Below are positions 16,845 to 25,844 of a DNA stretch of 64,000 nucleotides, piece by piece. The position numbers and the translations under genes are program-made. The stretch is from JAABRU01 sp041390465 (GTDB lineage: Bacteria; Desulfobacterota; Desulfobacteria; Desulfobacterales; Desulfococcaceae). The stretch lies in NCBI GenBank assembly GCA_041390465.1, contig JAWKPW010000002.1, positions 1 to 64,000 on the forward strand. Reading direction: 5' to 3'. The notes beneath the pieces are model-generated. The model was not told the origin of the DNA. It saw nothing but the letters and a program-made list of their open reading frames with translations, and searched no databases. How positions within the stretch are numbered: position 1 is the first letter of the stretch; each line of letters opens with the position of its first letter.

Positions 16845-17349
16845 CACAGATGACACAAAGACGGCAAAAAAACGGTATCCATCATTTTTTTTGATATTCA
16901 GGTTCTGAAACAGCGTTGTGCCCCCTGCCCCTGAAACAGCATTTCTTTTGATACCTGAAAATTCCTGCCCGCTGCGTATTGTTCTGTCAAAAAAAATTTG
17001 ACATTTTGAGGAGTCTGAACGAAAAGACTTCAGCAGGCCCGGGATGTTTGAGAATCTGCCAGATTTTCCGCATGACATTCCTGTGCGGATTTCTGATGCA
17101 AAAGAACATGCACCCGGGAATGCCGGATGCTGTGTTGATCCTTTCCGGAAATGAAACAGAAAAATAAACAGATTCAAGCTGTTCCAATCCTCGGAGAAAA
17201 ATGGGCATGGAGCCCGAAATCTGCCTGGCATTTCCCCGTCTCAGGGGGCAGAACTGTCAGGTTCTGTTTTGGATTCCCCCTTTCCGCAAAGAAATTCAGA
17301 TTTTATAACAGTTATAACCAACTTAAAAAAGGAGAAAAACAGTATTTTT

Positions 17350-17982
17350 ATGGACAGGAAAGAAAAAACGGCGCAAATCCAGGGGCATGAGGACAAATCT
17401 TCTGTCATTCATCTGCATACATCCATACTGATTGCGATTGCCATGCTGGTGATCGGTTTTATCGGAGGAACTGTCTTTGGTGTGATGAAAACGGTTCCCC
17501 GCACCGCAGAAAAATCCGCTGCTTCAAATGAAATGCCGGATCGGATGTTTCTGGCTTTGGAAGAGGAAACCGTCAGAAACCCGCAGAATGCGGATGCCTG
17601 GACACGGCTGGGCAACGCGTATTTTGACAGCAGTCAGCATCAGAAGGCCATTTACGCATATGAAAAATCCCTGTCCATCTCTCCGGACAGCCCGGATGTG
17701 CTGACGGATCTGGGAATCATGTATCGCGGGAACAAACAGCCTGAAAACGCTGTGGAAATGTTCAGCAAAGCCATGTCTCTTGATTCGAAGCATCAGAATT
17801 CAAGAATGAACAAAGGCATTGTTTTGCTGCACGATCTCAAAGATGAAGCCGGAGCGGTTCAGGTTTGGGAGGAACTGCTGGACATCAACCCGCTGGCCAC
17901 ATTCCCAAACGGCCAGACTGTGGAGGATCTGGTACGGCATTACAAAGAGGGGCATGAAAATGCGGGGGAAAACAGGCCATGA
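17350..17982 (+). CDS. membrane-anchored TPR protein
   Basis: A 210-residue protein from the ATG at 17350 (MDRKEKTAQIQGHEDKSSVI), with GGAG upstream. One membrane helix (SILIAIAMLVIGFIGGTVFG, about residues 25-45) is followed by three TPR units (NADAWTRLGNAYFDSSQHQK, SPDVLTDLGIMYRGNKQPEN and KHQNSRMNKGIVLLHDLKD) and a fourth partial one. It resembles NrfG/CcmI-type TPR anchors. It lies 150 bases upstream of the N-ATPase operon on the same strand but is not known as part of that complex. Confidence 0.8.
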   Translation: MDRKEKTAQIQGHEDKSSVIHLHTSILIAIAMLVIGFIGGTVFGVMKTVPRTAEKSAASNEMPDRMFLALEEETVRNPQNADAWTRLGNAYFDSSQHQKAIYAYEKSLSISPDSPDVLTDLGIMYRGNKQPENAVEMFSKAMSLDSKHQNSRMNKGIVLLHDLKDEAGAVQVWEELLDINPLATFPNGQTVEDLVRHYKEGHENAGENRP

Positions 17983-18132
17983 CAGAATTCCGAACTTCCA
18001 GCACCGATTCCCATTCCCGACAGACTTGACAATCCATTCGCAGGCAGGTATGAACAAATTGTGAATTGGGACAACTGCCCCTGACTTGCAGAAAGTGCCG
18101 GGACCTCCGAATGAAAGAGGAAGGGGATTTTG

Positions 18133-19530
18133 ATGCAAAATGATTCTTTGAGGAAATACGTTGGAGAGATTTCCGCGGTTCGCGGCAGTGTGGTTGACAT
18201 CTCTTTTTCCGAATCGGTTCCGCCGCTCAACACCCTGTTTCAGGCCTGCGAAAATGATCACGTCATCATTGAAGCCGCAATTCATCTGGATGAACATGCA
18301 CTCAGGGGCATCTCCCTTACCGGCACAGCCGGACTGTCGCGCGGTGACAAAGTGTGGAGCGACGGGGAACCCCTGAAAGTCCCGGTGGGCAAGTCCCTTC
18401 TCAGCCGCATGTTCAATGTTTTTGGTGCGCCCATTGATGGCATGGAATTTCCCAAAGATGTGGAACACCGCTCCATTCACCATCGTCCCATTGACCTGGT
18501 CAGGCGCATTGCAAGCGAAGCGATCTTTCAGACCGGGATCAAAGCCATTGACCTGCTGGCCCCTTTGGAGCGCGGGGGAAAGGCCGGACTGTTCGGAGGC
18601 GCAGGGGTTGGAAAAACAGTGGTGATCACGGAACTCATTCACAACATGGCGGGAAAGCACAGGGGCATGAGCATCTTTTGCGGAATCGGCGAGCGGTGCC
18701 GGGAGGGAGAGGAGCTTTACCGGGAAATGCGTGAGGCCGGGGTGCTTGCGAACACGGTCATGGTTTTCGGGCAGATGAATGAACCGCCCGGCGCAAGATT
18801 CAGGGTGGGCCATTCTGCCCTGACCATGGCCGAATATTTTCGGGATGATCTGAATCAGGATGTCCTGCTCCTCATAGACAATATCTTCAGATTTGTGCAG
18901 GCCGGTTCTGAACTGTCCGGGCTTATGGGGCGTCTTCCGGCCCGAATGGGCTATCAGCCGACACTGGCGACCGAACTGGCGGAACTGGAAGAGCGCATCG
19001 CCAGCACACGGACTGCGGCCATCACCTCCATTCAGGCAGTTTATGTTCCTGCCGATGACCTGACCGACCCTTCTGCTGTCCACACATTTTCCCATCTGTC
19101 TGCCTCCGTTGTTCTTTCCAGAAAACGTGCCAGTGAAGGATTTTATCCGGCCATGGATCCGCTTCAGTCCCGATCTGCCATGCTGCAGCCGAGAATTGTG
19201 GGAAAAAAGCATTATGATGTGGCCGGGGAGGTCAGAAAAACCCTTGCCACCTATGAGGAACTCAAGGACATCATTGCCATGCTGGGCATTGAGGAACTGT
19301 CCAGGGAAGATCGCCGGATCGTATCCGGCGCAAGGCGACTGGAGCGGTTTTTGACACAGCCTTTTTTCACCACCCGGCAGTTCACCGGCCACAGCGGACG
19401 CATGGTCAATATCGAAGATACGGTGGCCGGGTGTGAACGCATTCTGAATGAGGAGTTTTCCCAGTATCCTGAACAGTCTCTGTATATGATCGGCTCCATA
19501 GATGAGGCAAAAATCGGAAATGCCAAATAA
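18133..19530 (+). CDS. atpD: N-type ATPase beta subunit
   Basis: A 465-residue catalytic beta subunit. Walker A is GGAGVGKTVVI (about residue 155), the catalytic glutamate region is GERCREGEELY, Walker B is DVLLLIDNIFRF, and ALMGRLPARMGYQPTLATEL-type motif appears as LSGLMGRLPARMGYQPTLAT. First in the gene order beta-epsilon-Q-R-a-c-b-alpha-gamma, which is diagnostic of N-ATPases, a laterally spread family usually found next to an ordinary F-ATPase. The ATG at 18133 follows GGAAGGGG. The reading frame is intact with all catalytic residues. Confidence 0.93.
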   Translation: MQNDSLRKYVGEISAVRGSVVDISFSESVPPLNTLFQACENDHVIIEAAIHLDEHALRGISLTGTAGLSRGDKVWSDGEPLKVPVGKSLLSRMFNVFGAPIDGMEFPKDVEHRSIHHRPIDLVRRIASEAIFQTGIKAIDLLAPLERGGKAGLFGGAGVGKTVVITELIHNMAGKHRGMSIFCGIGERCREGEELYREMREAGVLANTVMVFGQMNEPPGARFRVGHSALTMAEYFRDDLNQDVLLLIDNIFRFVQAGSELSGLMGRLPARMGYQPTLATELAELEERIASTRTAAITSIQAVYVPADDLTDPSAVHTFSHLSASVVLSRKRASEGFYPAMDPLQSRSAMLQPRIVGKKHYDVAGEVRKTLATYEELKDIIAMLGIEELSREDRRIVSGARRLERFLTQPFFTTRQFTGHSGRMVNIEDTVAGCERILNEEFSQYPEQSLYMIGSIDEAKIGNAK

Positions 19531-19553
19531 GGGGTGAATAAGCGCGGGGACTT

Positions 19554-19678
19554 ATACCAATTCTCGATTGATTTGATACTGTCAGGGGATGACCCGGAGG
19601 AGTGCAAAAATTAAGCCGAGAGGTTTTTTTGCACATACGGAACCGCAATATTGGATCAAACCAATGGCGAATCAGTAT
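19554..19678. repeat. MITE-like element inserted between atpD and atpC (125 bp)
   Basis: Ends ATACCAATTCTCGATTGATTTGAT and, in complement, ATACTGATTCGCCATTGGTTTGAT match at 19 of 24 positions. The sequence accounts for most of the 188-base gap between atpD and atpC, whereas every other pair in the operon is within 20 bases or overlapping. The interior (GTCAGGGGATGACCCGGAGG) differs from the longer copies, so this is a separate subtype sharing only the termini. Confidence 0.65.
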
Positions 19679-19718
19679 CAGAACAGTTCCGGCTGAAGGT
19701 CCGCGGGAAACAGTGCAC

Positions 19719-20105
19719 ATGAAACTGACCATCTATCAGACATCTGAGATTTTTCTGAATGAGGAGATCGCCAGGGTGACGGCCGAGAGTCCTTCGGGCA
19801 GTTTCTGCATGCTGCCCCGTCATATAGACATCGCAACGGCTCTGGTTCCGGGAATACTTTCTTACAAAACACCGGACGGCAGGGAAAAGTTTGTTGCCAT
19901 CAACGGCGGCATCCTGACCAAACAGGGCGATCAGGTTGCCATTGCCACACAAATGGCCGTCAAAGGAGAACTTGGGGCACTGAAAAAAGCTGTTGAAAAA
20001 ATGATCAGCGACATTGACGAAAGAGAGCGAAGGACGCGTACGGCTGTTGCCAGATTGGAAGCGGATTTTGTGAAACGGTTTATGGAGTTCTGCAAAAATG
20101 CCTGA
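19719..20105 (+). CDS. atpC: N-type ATPase epsilon subunit
   Basis: A 128-residue epsilon subunit: beta-sandwich N-terminus (MKLTIYQTSEIFLNEEIARV, then GSFCMLPRHIDIATALVPGI and KFVAINGGILTKQGDQV), then a helical C-terminus (LGALKKAVEKMISDIDERER). It couples the rotor to the catalytic hexamer and can restrain ATP hydrolysis. The start at 19719 is set by homology, since the upstream part of the open frame falls inside the MITE-like element; the ribosome binding site is weak (GGGAAAC). Confidence 0.88.
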   Translation: MKLTIYQTSEIFLNEEIARVTAESPSGSFCMLPRHIDIATALVPGILSYKTPDGREKFVAINGGILTKQGDQVAIATQMAVKGELGALKKAVEKMISDIDERERRTRTAVARLEADFVKRFMEFCKNA

Positions 20106-20421
20106 AGATCCGGGTAAAACAAAGCGTTTTGCTGACGAAGTGGGATTGCGGGAAAAGCGGAAAATCCGCGCCCGGCGGAAAACGTCTGACCAAGCCTGGT
20201 TCGGACTTGGGCTGTTCGGGGTGGTGGGCTGGTCCGTCGCCATTCCTGCGGTAATGGGAATTTTCGCAGGCATCTGGATCGATCTGAAATGGCCCGGCCC
20301 CCCCTCATGGACCCTTATGCTCATGATAATCGGCATTGCTGCGGGATGCGTCAACGCGTGGTTCTGGGTTTCCCGGCACCAGAGCATGATCAGTCAGGAG
20401 AGGGAAAATGACGTGGAATGA
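20098..20421 (+). CDS. atpQ: N-ATPase accessory membrane protein AtpQ
   Basis: A 107-residue protein in the AtpQ (formerly AtpI-like) position: a basic N-terminus (REKRKIRARRK) and two membrane helices (FGLGLFGVVGWSVAIPAVMG and WTLMLMIIGIAAGCVNAWFW) separated by the short GIWIDLKWPGPP loop. AtpQ is specific to N-ATPases and is thought to help rotor-ring assembly or cation supply. Its start overlaps the atpC stop by 8 bases and its end overlaps atpR by 14 bases, so translation is coupled. Confidence 0.82.
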   Translation: MPEDPGKTKRFADEVGLREKRKIRARRKTSDQAWFGLGLFGVVGWSVAIPAVMGIFAGIWIDLKWPGPPSWTLMLMIIGIAAGCVNAWFWVSRHQSMISQERENDVE

Positions 20422-20718
20422 TTTTCTGCACTGGGCTTTTGCCGCGGCAGTCGGCATCGCCATCGGCGGTTTCTATTTTTACGGACTGTGGTGGACCCTG
20501 TGCCGGATTCCCTCCTCTTCAAGACCCAAATTCTGGTTGAGCGTCAGTTGGCTGGCGCGGCTGTCTGCTGCCATGATCGGATTCTGGCTGGTCATGCGAA
20601 AGGATGCTGTTTCTTTTTTTTTACCCTGGGAGCCTTCTTCCTGATGCGATTCGTGCTGACCCGGAAATTCGGTCTGTCAGACCGTGAATGCAAAAAAATG
20701 AACAAAGTCAGAGAATAA
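20408..20718 (+). pseudogene. atpR: N-ATPase AtpR, frameshifted at a nine-T run
   Basis: The frame from 20408 gives MTWNDFLHWAFAAAVGIAIG, FYFYGLWWTL and RLSAAMIGFWLVMRKDAV, a normal AtpR with two helices, but then stops after SFFLPWEPSS. The expected third helix is in the -1 frame: FFFTLGAFFLMRFVLTRKFG to a stop at 20718. The switch point is a run of nine T at 20614-20622. Full length would be ~103 residues, as in the family. Options are a real one-base deletion, a sequencing slip, or slippage on U7 during translation or transcription. AtpR is thought to interact with the c ring. Confidence 0.75.
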
Positions 20719-20723
20719 AAAAG

Positions 20724-21407
20724 ATGGAAATCAGCCCGGACAATCTCATCTGCTGGTCATACGGTCCTGTCACACTGAATGCAACCATTGTTTTCACCTG
20801 GCTGGTGATGGGGATTATGACGCTGTGTTCCTGGCTGGTGACAAGAAATCTCAGCACAGAGGTCTGTATTCCTCCCTGGCAGAATTTTCTTGAATCCATT
20901 GTTGAAGGCATTCACCGGCAGTTGCGAGAGATACTGGGATATGAAATCCGGGGTCTGTATTCCTTTTTGACAACCCTGTTTCTCTTTATTGCCGTATCCA
21001 ATCTTCTGGGAGCAGTACCCGGATTTCAGTCACCGACAGGTTCCCTGTCCACCACCATAGCTCTGGCCGTGTGCGTATTGCTGGCCACACCCCTTTACGG
21101 CATTGCCCGTGTGGGATTTTTTCCCTATTTTCTGAATTACATGCGTCCGACACCGATCATGCTTCCCTTCAACATCATGGGAGAACTGAGCAGAACAATG
21201 GCTCTTGCCGTCCGTCTGTTCGGCAATGTGATGAGCGGTTCGATGATCAGCGCTGTTTTACTGATCGTCATCCCCCTGATTTTTCCGGTGCTCCTGCAGT
21301 TGCTGGGGCTGCTGACCGGCATGATTCAGGCATATATTTTTACTGTTCTGGCAGCCATTTACATCAGGGCCGGAATGGAAGTTGAGCAGAAGCGGAAAAC
21401 CTTCTGA
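20724..21407 (+). CDS. atpB: N-type ATPase subunit a
   Basis: A 227-residue subunit a (ATG at 20724). Helices include VFTWLVMGIMTLCSWLV, SFLTTLFLFIAVSNLLGAVP and the critical ELSRTMALAVRLFGNVMSGS, whose arginine in AVRLFGN is the stator charge that releases the coupling ion from the c ring. IQAYIFTVLAAIYIRAGME is the last helix. Length and motifs are intact, in contrast to its neighbours atpR and atpF. Confidence 0.9.
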   Translation: MEISPDNLICWSYGPVTLNATIVFTWLVMGIMTLCSWLVTRNLSTEVCIPPWQNFLESIVEGIHRQLREILGYEIRGLYSFLTTLFLFIAVSNLLGAVPGFQSPTGSLSTTIALAVCVLLATPLYGIARVGFFPYFLNYMRPTPIMLPFNIMGELSRTMALAVRLFGNVMSGSMISAVLLIVIPLIFPVLLQLLGLLTGMIQAYIFTVLAAIYIRAGMEVEQKRKTF

Positions 21408-21420
21408 AAGGAGAAGATTT

Positions 21421-21699
21421 ATGGACACTCTGGGATGGGTTGCAGTATCGTCAATTGTTACAGCCGGGCTGTGTATCATGATCGGGGGGATTTGCCCGGC
21501 CATCGGTGAAGCACGGGCACTGGTTCAGGCGCTCAGTTCCATTGCCCAGCAGCCGGATGAGACCAGCGCGATCACCCGGACACTTTTTGTTGGCATGGCA
21601 ATGGTTGAGTCCACAGCAATTTACTGTTTTGTGGTTGCCATGATCCTGATTTTCGCCAATCCGTTCTGGAACTATTTTCTTTCAAAGATTGAGGGCTGA
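21421..21699 (+). CDS. atpE: N-type ATPase c subunit (rotor ring)
   Basis: A 92-residue two-helix protein starting MDTLGWVAVSSIVTAGLCIM with an AAAGGAG box. The loop is SIAQQPDE. Helix 2 has GMAMVESTAIYCFVVAMIL, with the ion-binding Glu followed by Ser-Thr and the Tyr four residues on, the full sodium-ligand set known from Ilyobacter. In helix 1, PAIGEARAL places a Glu where Ilyobacter has Gln, the double-carboxylate pattern of N-ATPases. The ring could therefore bind Na+, though at least one N-type ring has been reported to carry protons. Confidence 0.9.
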   Translation: MDTLGWVAVSSIVTAGLCIMIGGICPAIGEARALVQALSSIAQQPDETSAITRTLFVGMAMVESTAIYCFVVAMILIFANPFWNYFLSKIEG

Positions 21700-21701
21700 C
21701 A

Positions 21702-22465
21702 TTGCTCTTTGACTGGTTTACGATACTGGCGCAGATTGTCAATTTCGTTATTCTGGTGTTACTGCTGAAACGCTTTCTCTATGTCCCCGTTCTTGGGGCC
21801 ATGGAGGATCGGAAAAAACGGATTGCAGAGGCCATGAATCAGGCAGAAACTGCACAGAAAGAGGCGCTGGAACAATCCGAGGCACTCACCAGGGAAAGAC
21901 AGTCACTTCTGGCATCGAAAGAAGATTTGCTGGCCAGAGCAAAGGAAGAGGTGTTTGAATGGCGGGAAAAGGCTCTGGAAGAGGTGAAACACGAGGCCGA
22001 TTCGGTGCGCCGCTCCTGGGAAGCCCGGATCAGTCAGGACAGGGAGATGTTCCTGCACAATCTCAGGATGCAGGTTGCCGCTCAGGTGATGCAAATCAGT
22101 GACAGGGTGCTGCGGGATCTTGCGGATGAGAGCGTCGAGAACCGCATGGCATCGGTTCTGGCAGCCAGACTGGCACAGAAAAAAGTCCAATTCCCCGATG
22201 AGGACATTTCCGGGGATGTGAAAGTGGAATTGGGGATTGCGCTGTCACCCTCCCCGGACGGATGCGCTTCGCAGGAAAAATTCTGGAGATATTTCCGGCT
22301 GTGCAGACCGTTTCTTTTGAAGAAAAACCGAATCTGGGCATTGGACTGAGACTGGTAACAGGAGACAGAAAGGTGGAATGGAACCTGTCCCACTGCCTAA
22401 GCGAACTTGAACAGAGCGTTTTGCGCTGCTGTCTGCATCCGGGAGGAAGCAATGACAGAGAATGA
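21702..22465 (+). pseudogene. atpF: N-type ATPase subunit b, frameshifted in its C-terminal part
   Basis: From a TTG at 21702 the frame encodes the N-terminal helix (MLFDWFTILAQIVNFVILVL) and a long charged stalk coiled coil to about residue 170. After VKVELGIA the frame reads nonsense to a stop at 22349. The family C-terminal domain (LPGRMRFAGKILEIFP, then LGIGLRLVTGDRKVEWNL and LSELEQSV) is in the -1 frame from about 22241 to 22465. No long homopolymer marks the switch near 22241-22255. Restored, it would be ~254 residues, normal for N-ATPase b, whose extended C-terminus replaces the missing delta subunit. Confidence 0.75.
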
Positions 22466-24078
22466 TCTGGAAAGAAGTGCTCAACGACACAGCCATGCTG
22501 TGGAAAAATCCGTTGAGGAATTGAGACCCAGTGCGGCTCCCGGAGATTGGCCGCATCAGAATGCTGGGACAGGGGATCGCGTGGGCAGAAGGACTTTCGG
22601 GCGTCAGGGCTGAGGAGATGGTTTATCTGGGGCCGCATGTCACGGGTCTGGCCCTGGATTTGCTTCCGGACAGAGTGGGAATTGTTCTCCTTGGGCACAG
22701 CCATGCGCTGCGTGCCGGTGATGAGGTCACGCGCAGCGGATGCGTGCTGGACATTCCGGTGGGCCGCGAATTTATCGGCAGGGTGATTGACCCCCTGGGA
22801 AACCCGCTGGACGGCAAAAGCCCTGTCAGGGCCTTTTCCCGCGTCCCTGTATTCAGAGAGTCGCCCGGAATCCTTGACCGGGCTCCGGTGGAAAAACCCC
22901 TTCAGACCGGCCTGAAAGTGGTGGATGCGCTGATTCCCATTGGCTGCGGGCAGAGAGAACTGATCCTCGGAGACCGCCAGACAGGAAAGACAGCCCTGGC
23001 AGTGGATACCATTGTCAACCAGAAAGGCAGGGATGTTCTCTGCATTTACTGCGCTGTCGGCCAGAGAGGTTCCAGTGTTGCCAGGGTGGTGGATGAACTT
23101 AATCGCCACGGGGCCATGGCATACAGTCTCGTGATGGTGGCAGAAGGTGATGATCCGCCGGGACTTCAGTATATCGCGCCCTATTCCGCCACAAGTCTGG
23201 CCGAATATTTCATGCACCAGGGCAGGGATGTGCTGCTTGTTTATGATGATCTGACCCGGCACGCGCTGGCATACCGCCAGATTTCTTTGCTTTTCCGCCG
23301 CCCTCCGGGCCGTGAGGCATTTCCGGGCGACATTTTCTATGTGCATTCCCGGCTTCTGGAAAGAGCGACGCATCTGAAGCCTGAACTGGGCGGAGGTTCC
23401 CTTACCGCGCTTCCCATTATCGAGACCGAGGCAGAGAACCTGTCGGCCTATATTCCCACAAACCTGATCTCGATTACTGACGGTCAGATCTGCCTTTCAC
23501 CGGGGCTGTTTCACAAAAGTTTTCTTCCCGCGGTGGATGTGGGCAGATCCGTGTCACGGGTGGGGGGAAAGGCGCAGATTGCCGCATACCGGAAAGTCGC
23601 GGGCGATCTCCGGCTTTCCTACACCCAGTTTCAGGAACTGGAATCTTTTGCCCGGTTCGGAACCCGGCTGGATGAACAGACCCGGAAGACTCTGGAACAT
23701 GGCAGAAGAGTGCGGGAATCACTCAAACAGAATCAGTTCAGCCCCCTGACCGATGGCGAACAGATCGCTGTTCTGCTGGCTGTAACCCTGGGGCTTGCGG
23801 ATCATCTGCCCATAGAGGAAATGGAAGGAATGCAGCAGGCCATTGTGGAAGAAATCCGATCAGAACCTCAGGTCATGGATCAGATTCTGCGCGGCATGGA
23901 CGCGGATGATGCCGTATGGGAAAAACTGGTTTCCCAATTAAAGGCCGTCATTGCAGCGGCACAAGGAGATCATGCAGACACTGGAGTCCCTGAGCAGGAA
24001 GATACAGACCGCGCAGGAACTGCTGGGCGTGGTGAAAACCATGAAAAGCCTGGCAGCCGTCAGCATTCGGCAGTATGA
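22452..24078 (+). pseudogene. atpA: N-type ATPase alpha subunit, frame change near the N-terminus
   Basis: The core from about 22531 is a complete alpha subunit: LPEIGRIRMLGQGIAWAEGL, Walker A GDRQTGKTALAVDT, DVLLVYDDLTRHALAYRQIS, and RSVSRVGGKAQIAAY with the arginine finger. The natural start with a GGAGG box is the ATG at 22452 (MTENDLERSAQRHSHAVEKS), which overlaps atpF but is in another frame; a +1 change is needed between 22525 and 22550. Without it, a GTG at 22531 would have to serve, losing ~27 residues. The C-terminus runs 107 bases into atpG, far more than usual, adding a tail with no family match. Confidence 0.75.
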
Positions 24079-24859
24079 ACGCGCGGTTGAATCGCTGGAA
24101 GCGTATCGCGGGGTCATTGATGCCGGGTGGCAGGCACTTCTGCGATCAGGCAGGGGCACAGTTCCTGAAAGCCCGATGACGGGCGCTGTGTGCATGGTCA
24201 TTGCCTCGGATCAGGGAATGTGCGGACAGTTCAACGAAGCCATCCTGAATCATGCGCTGAATCAGGTTCCCATGTTCACAAAGGATGTTCCGGAAATCGT
24301 TTTCTGGACCTTTGGAGACAAACTGAAGGGGGCATTGAAGGATGCCGGGTATGCCGAGGAAGCCCATTTTGCCATCCCCGGTTCCCTTTCCTCCATCCGC
24401 ACCCGGGTGCAGGAGGTGATCCAAAGGATTGAGCAGTATCGCTCAAAACAGGGAATCGAGCGCTTCTATGTCTGTCACAATTCCACATCCGAAAGAGGAA
24501 TATACCGGCAGATCTGCACCCGGCTGCTTCCGCTGGACACAGCCTGGGCGCTGGGCCATGCAAAAAAAAAGTGGCCCACCCGGTGTCTGCCCCTGATCGG
24601 TCTGCCTCCTGATGACATGTTCAAACATCTGTTTCGGCAGCATCTGTTCGTTTTCCTGTTCCGCTCCTTTGCCCAGTCCATGGCCGGTGAAAACGCGGCC
24701 AGACTGATGGCCATGCAGGCGGCTGAAAAAAACATTCTGGAACTGCTGGAGGGGCTCCGGGCCGGTTTCAGGGAACTGCGCCAGACCGCCATTACCGCAG
24801 AACTGTTGGACATCATTTCAGGATTTGAAGCTGTCAGCAGTGATTTCAGCGGATTATAA
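23972..24859 (+). CDS. atpG: N-type ATPase gamma subunit
   Basis: A 295-residue gamma from the ATG at 23972 (MQTLESLSRKIQTAQELLGV, preceded by AAGGAG). The N-terminal helix VVKTMKSLAAVSIRQYERAV and the C-terminal helix MAGENAARLMAMQAAEKNIL form the antiparallel coiled-coil shaft; the Rossmann-like middle has VIASDQGMCGQFNEAI. It is the last gene of the operon, ending 10 bases before the convergent acyltransferase gene. No delta gene is found, as expected for N-ATPases. Confidence 0.9.
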   Translation: MQTLESLSRKIQTAQELLGVVKTMKSLAAVSIRQYERAVESLEAYRGVIDAGWQALLRSGRGTVPESPMTGAVCMVIASDQGMCGQFNEAILNHALNQVPMFTKDVPEIVFWTFGDKLKGALKDAGYAEEAHFAIPGSLSSIRTRVQEVIQRIEQYRSKQGIERFYVCHNSTSERGIYRQICTRLLPLDTAWALGHAKKKWPTRCLPLIGLPPDDMFKHLFRQHLFVFLFRSFAQSMAGENAARLMAMQAAEKNILELLEGLRAGFRELRQTAITAELLDIISGFEAVSSDFSGL

Positions 24860-24868
24860 TCTGTTCTG

Positions 24869-25534
24869 TCAGGCGGGCTCATGCCCGAAATGCCGGTCTG
24901 CCTCGGCAGTAATGCGGCAGAGTTCTTTTTCCAGCCGGATTCGCAGCATTTCCTCTGTTTGCCGATCAGCATTTTCAGGAACAAAAAGGGGCTGGCCGTA
25001 AATCACAAGACAGCGGTTGAAAGGCCGGGGAAGCATAAAGCGATCCCAACTGGGGAAAAAAAATGCCTTTCTTGCACTGCAGGTGACAGGAATGATGGGA
25101 ACCCCGGTTTTTTTTGCAAGAGAGATCACACCATGCTGGATTTTGTATCTCGGTCCCTGAGGCCCATCCGGTATGAGAACCGCTGTGTATCCTTCTTTTA
25201 CCAGACGTACCAGAGCGGCAAGGGCTTTGGCCCCGCCCCGTGTTGTGGAGCCTCTGACCGGTTCAAATCCCTGCTTTTTCAGAATCCGTGCAATAATCTC
25301 CCCGTCATCTGACTGACTTACCATAGTGGCCACCTTCCAGCTTCTGTACAGATAAGTGAAAATCAGAATGCGGGAATGCCATATGGGTGCAATTACATTC
25401 CTGGAACGCATAAGCGGGGCAACGCGTTCATAACCTGCTGACTCAATTTTGGAAGTGGAAAATATCAAATCAATGATGGCCTTGCCCAGAATCCCCACCG
25501 CACGCCATTTCAGTTCCACAAGTTTGTCTTTCAT
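24869..25534 (-). CDS. DUF374 lysophospholipid acyltransferase family protein
   Basis: A 221-residue protein of the LPLAT/DUF374 type: IAPIWHSRILIFTYLYRS supplies the family's catalytic-type histidine (HxR variant of HxxxxD-region), followed by SDDGEIIARILKKQGFEPVR, GSTTRGGAKALAALV, and LIPDGPQGPRY, the conserved PDGP block. The C-terminus carries FFFPSWDRFMLPRPF. Members are thought to acylate lipid A or a lysophospholipid, but the substrate is unproven. It is convergent with the N-ATPase operon. Confidence 0.8.
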   Translation of the reverse strand: MKDKLVELKWRAVGILGKAIIDLIFSTSKIESAGYERVAPLMRSRNVIAPIWHSRILIFTYLYRSWKVATMVSQSDDGEIIARILKKQGFEPVRGSTTRGGAKALAALVRLVKEGYTAVLIPDGPQGPRYKIQHGVISLAKKTGVPIIPVTCSARKAFFFPSWDRFMLPRPFNRCLVIYGQPLFVPENADRQTEEMLRIRLEKELCRITAEADRHFGHEPA

Positions 25535-25671
25535 CATAGCCGCCTGTTATCCGTGCATTTTGTTTCCCACAGAGGACAGAGTTGTGTTTTCTGTATCATC
25601 CGGATCTCTTCTGCGCTTCTCCGATGCATTTGTTTTCCTCTGTGCTGTCTGTGGGAAAATTATTCCTTTTT

Positions 25672-25844
25672 ATACCAATTCTCCATTGAAACCATGCCTG
25701 TCCGCTTCCGGAGTGCCGAAATGAAGTGAAACGGAATTTTGGCCCAATTTCCGAATCATTTCAGTTTTCCTGACTTTCAGTCCGGGACTCCTCCGCCCTT
25801 AATTTAAAGGTAAGCACTGCGTAAAGTCAATGACGATTTGGTAT
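25672..25844. repeat. MITE-like element, copy 3 (173 bp)
   Basis: ATACCAATTCTCCATTGAAA at one end and GTCAATGACGATTTGGTAT at the other; the interior matches copy 1 closely (GACTTTCAGTCCGGGACTCC is shared). The right end abuts the stop codon of the DUF4395 gene (25844-25846), so the element forms that gene's 3' end. The remaining part of 25535-25671 shows no gene. Confidence 0.75.

Noticed and set aside
17800..19392. A 530-codon open frame antisense to atpD.
   Set aside because: It has no ribosome binding site and no recognisable sequence; the opposite strand is a clear ATPase beta subunit, so this is a codon-bias shadow.
22096..23373. A 425-codon open frame antisense to atpF and atpA.
   Set aside because: Same reason: the plus strand encodes obvious ATPase subunits, and the antisense protein shows no domains.
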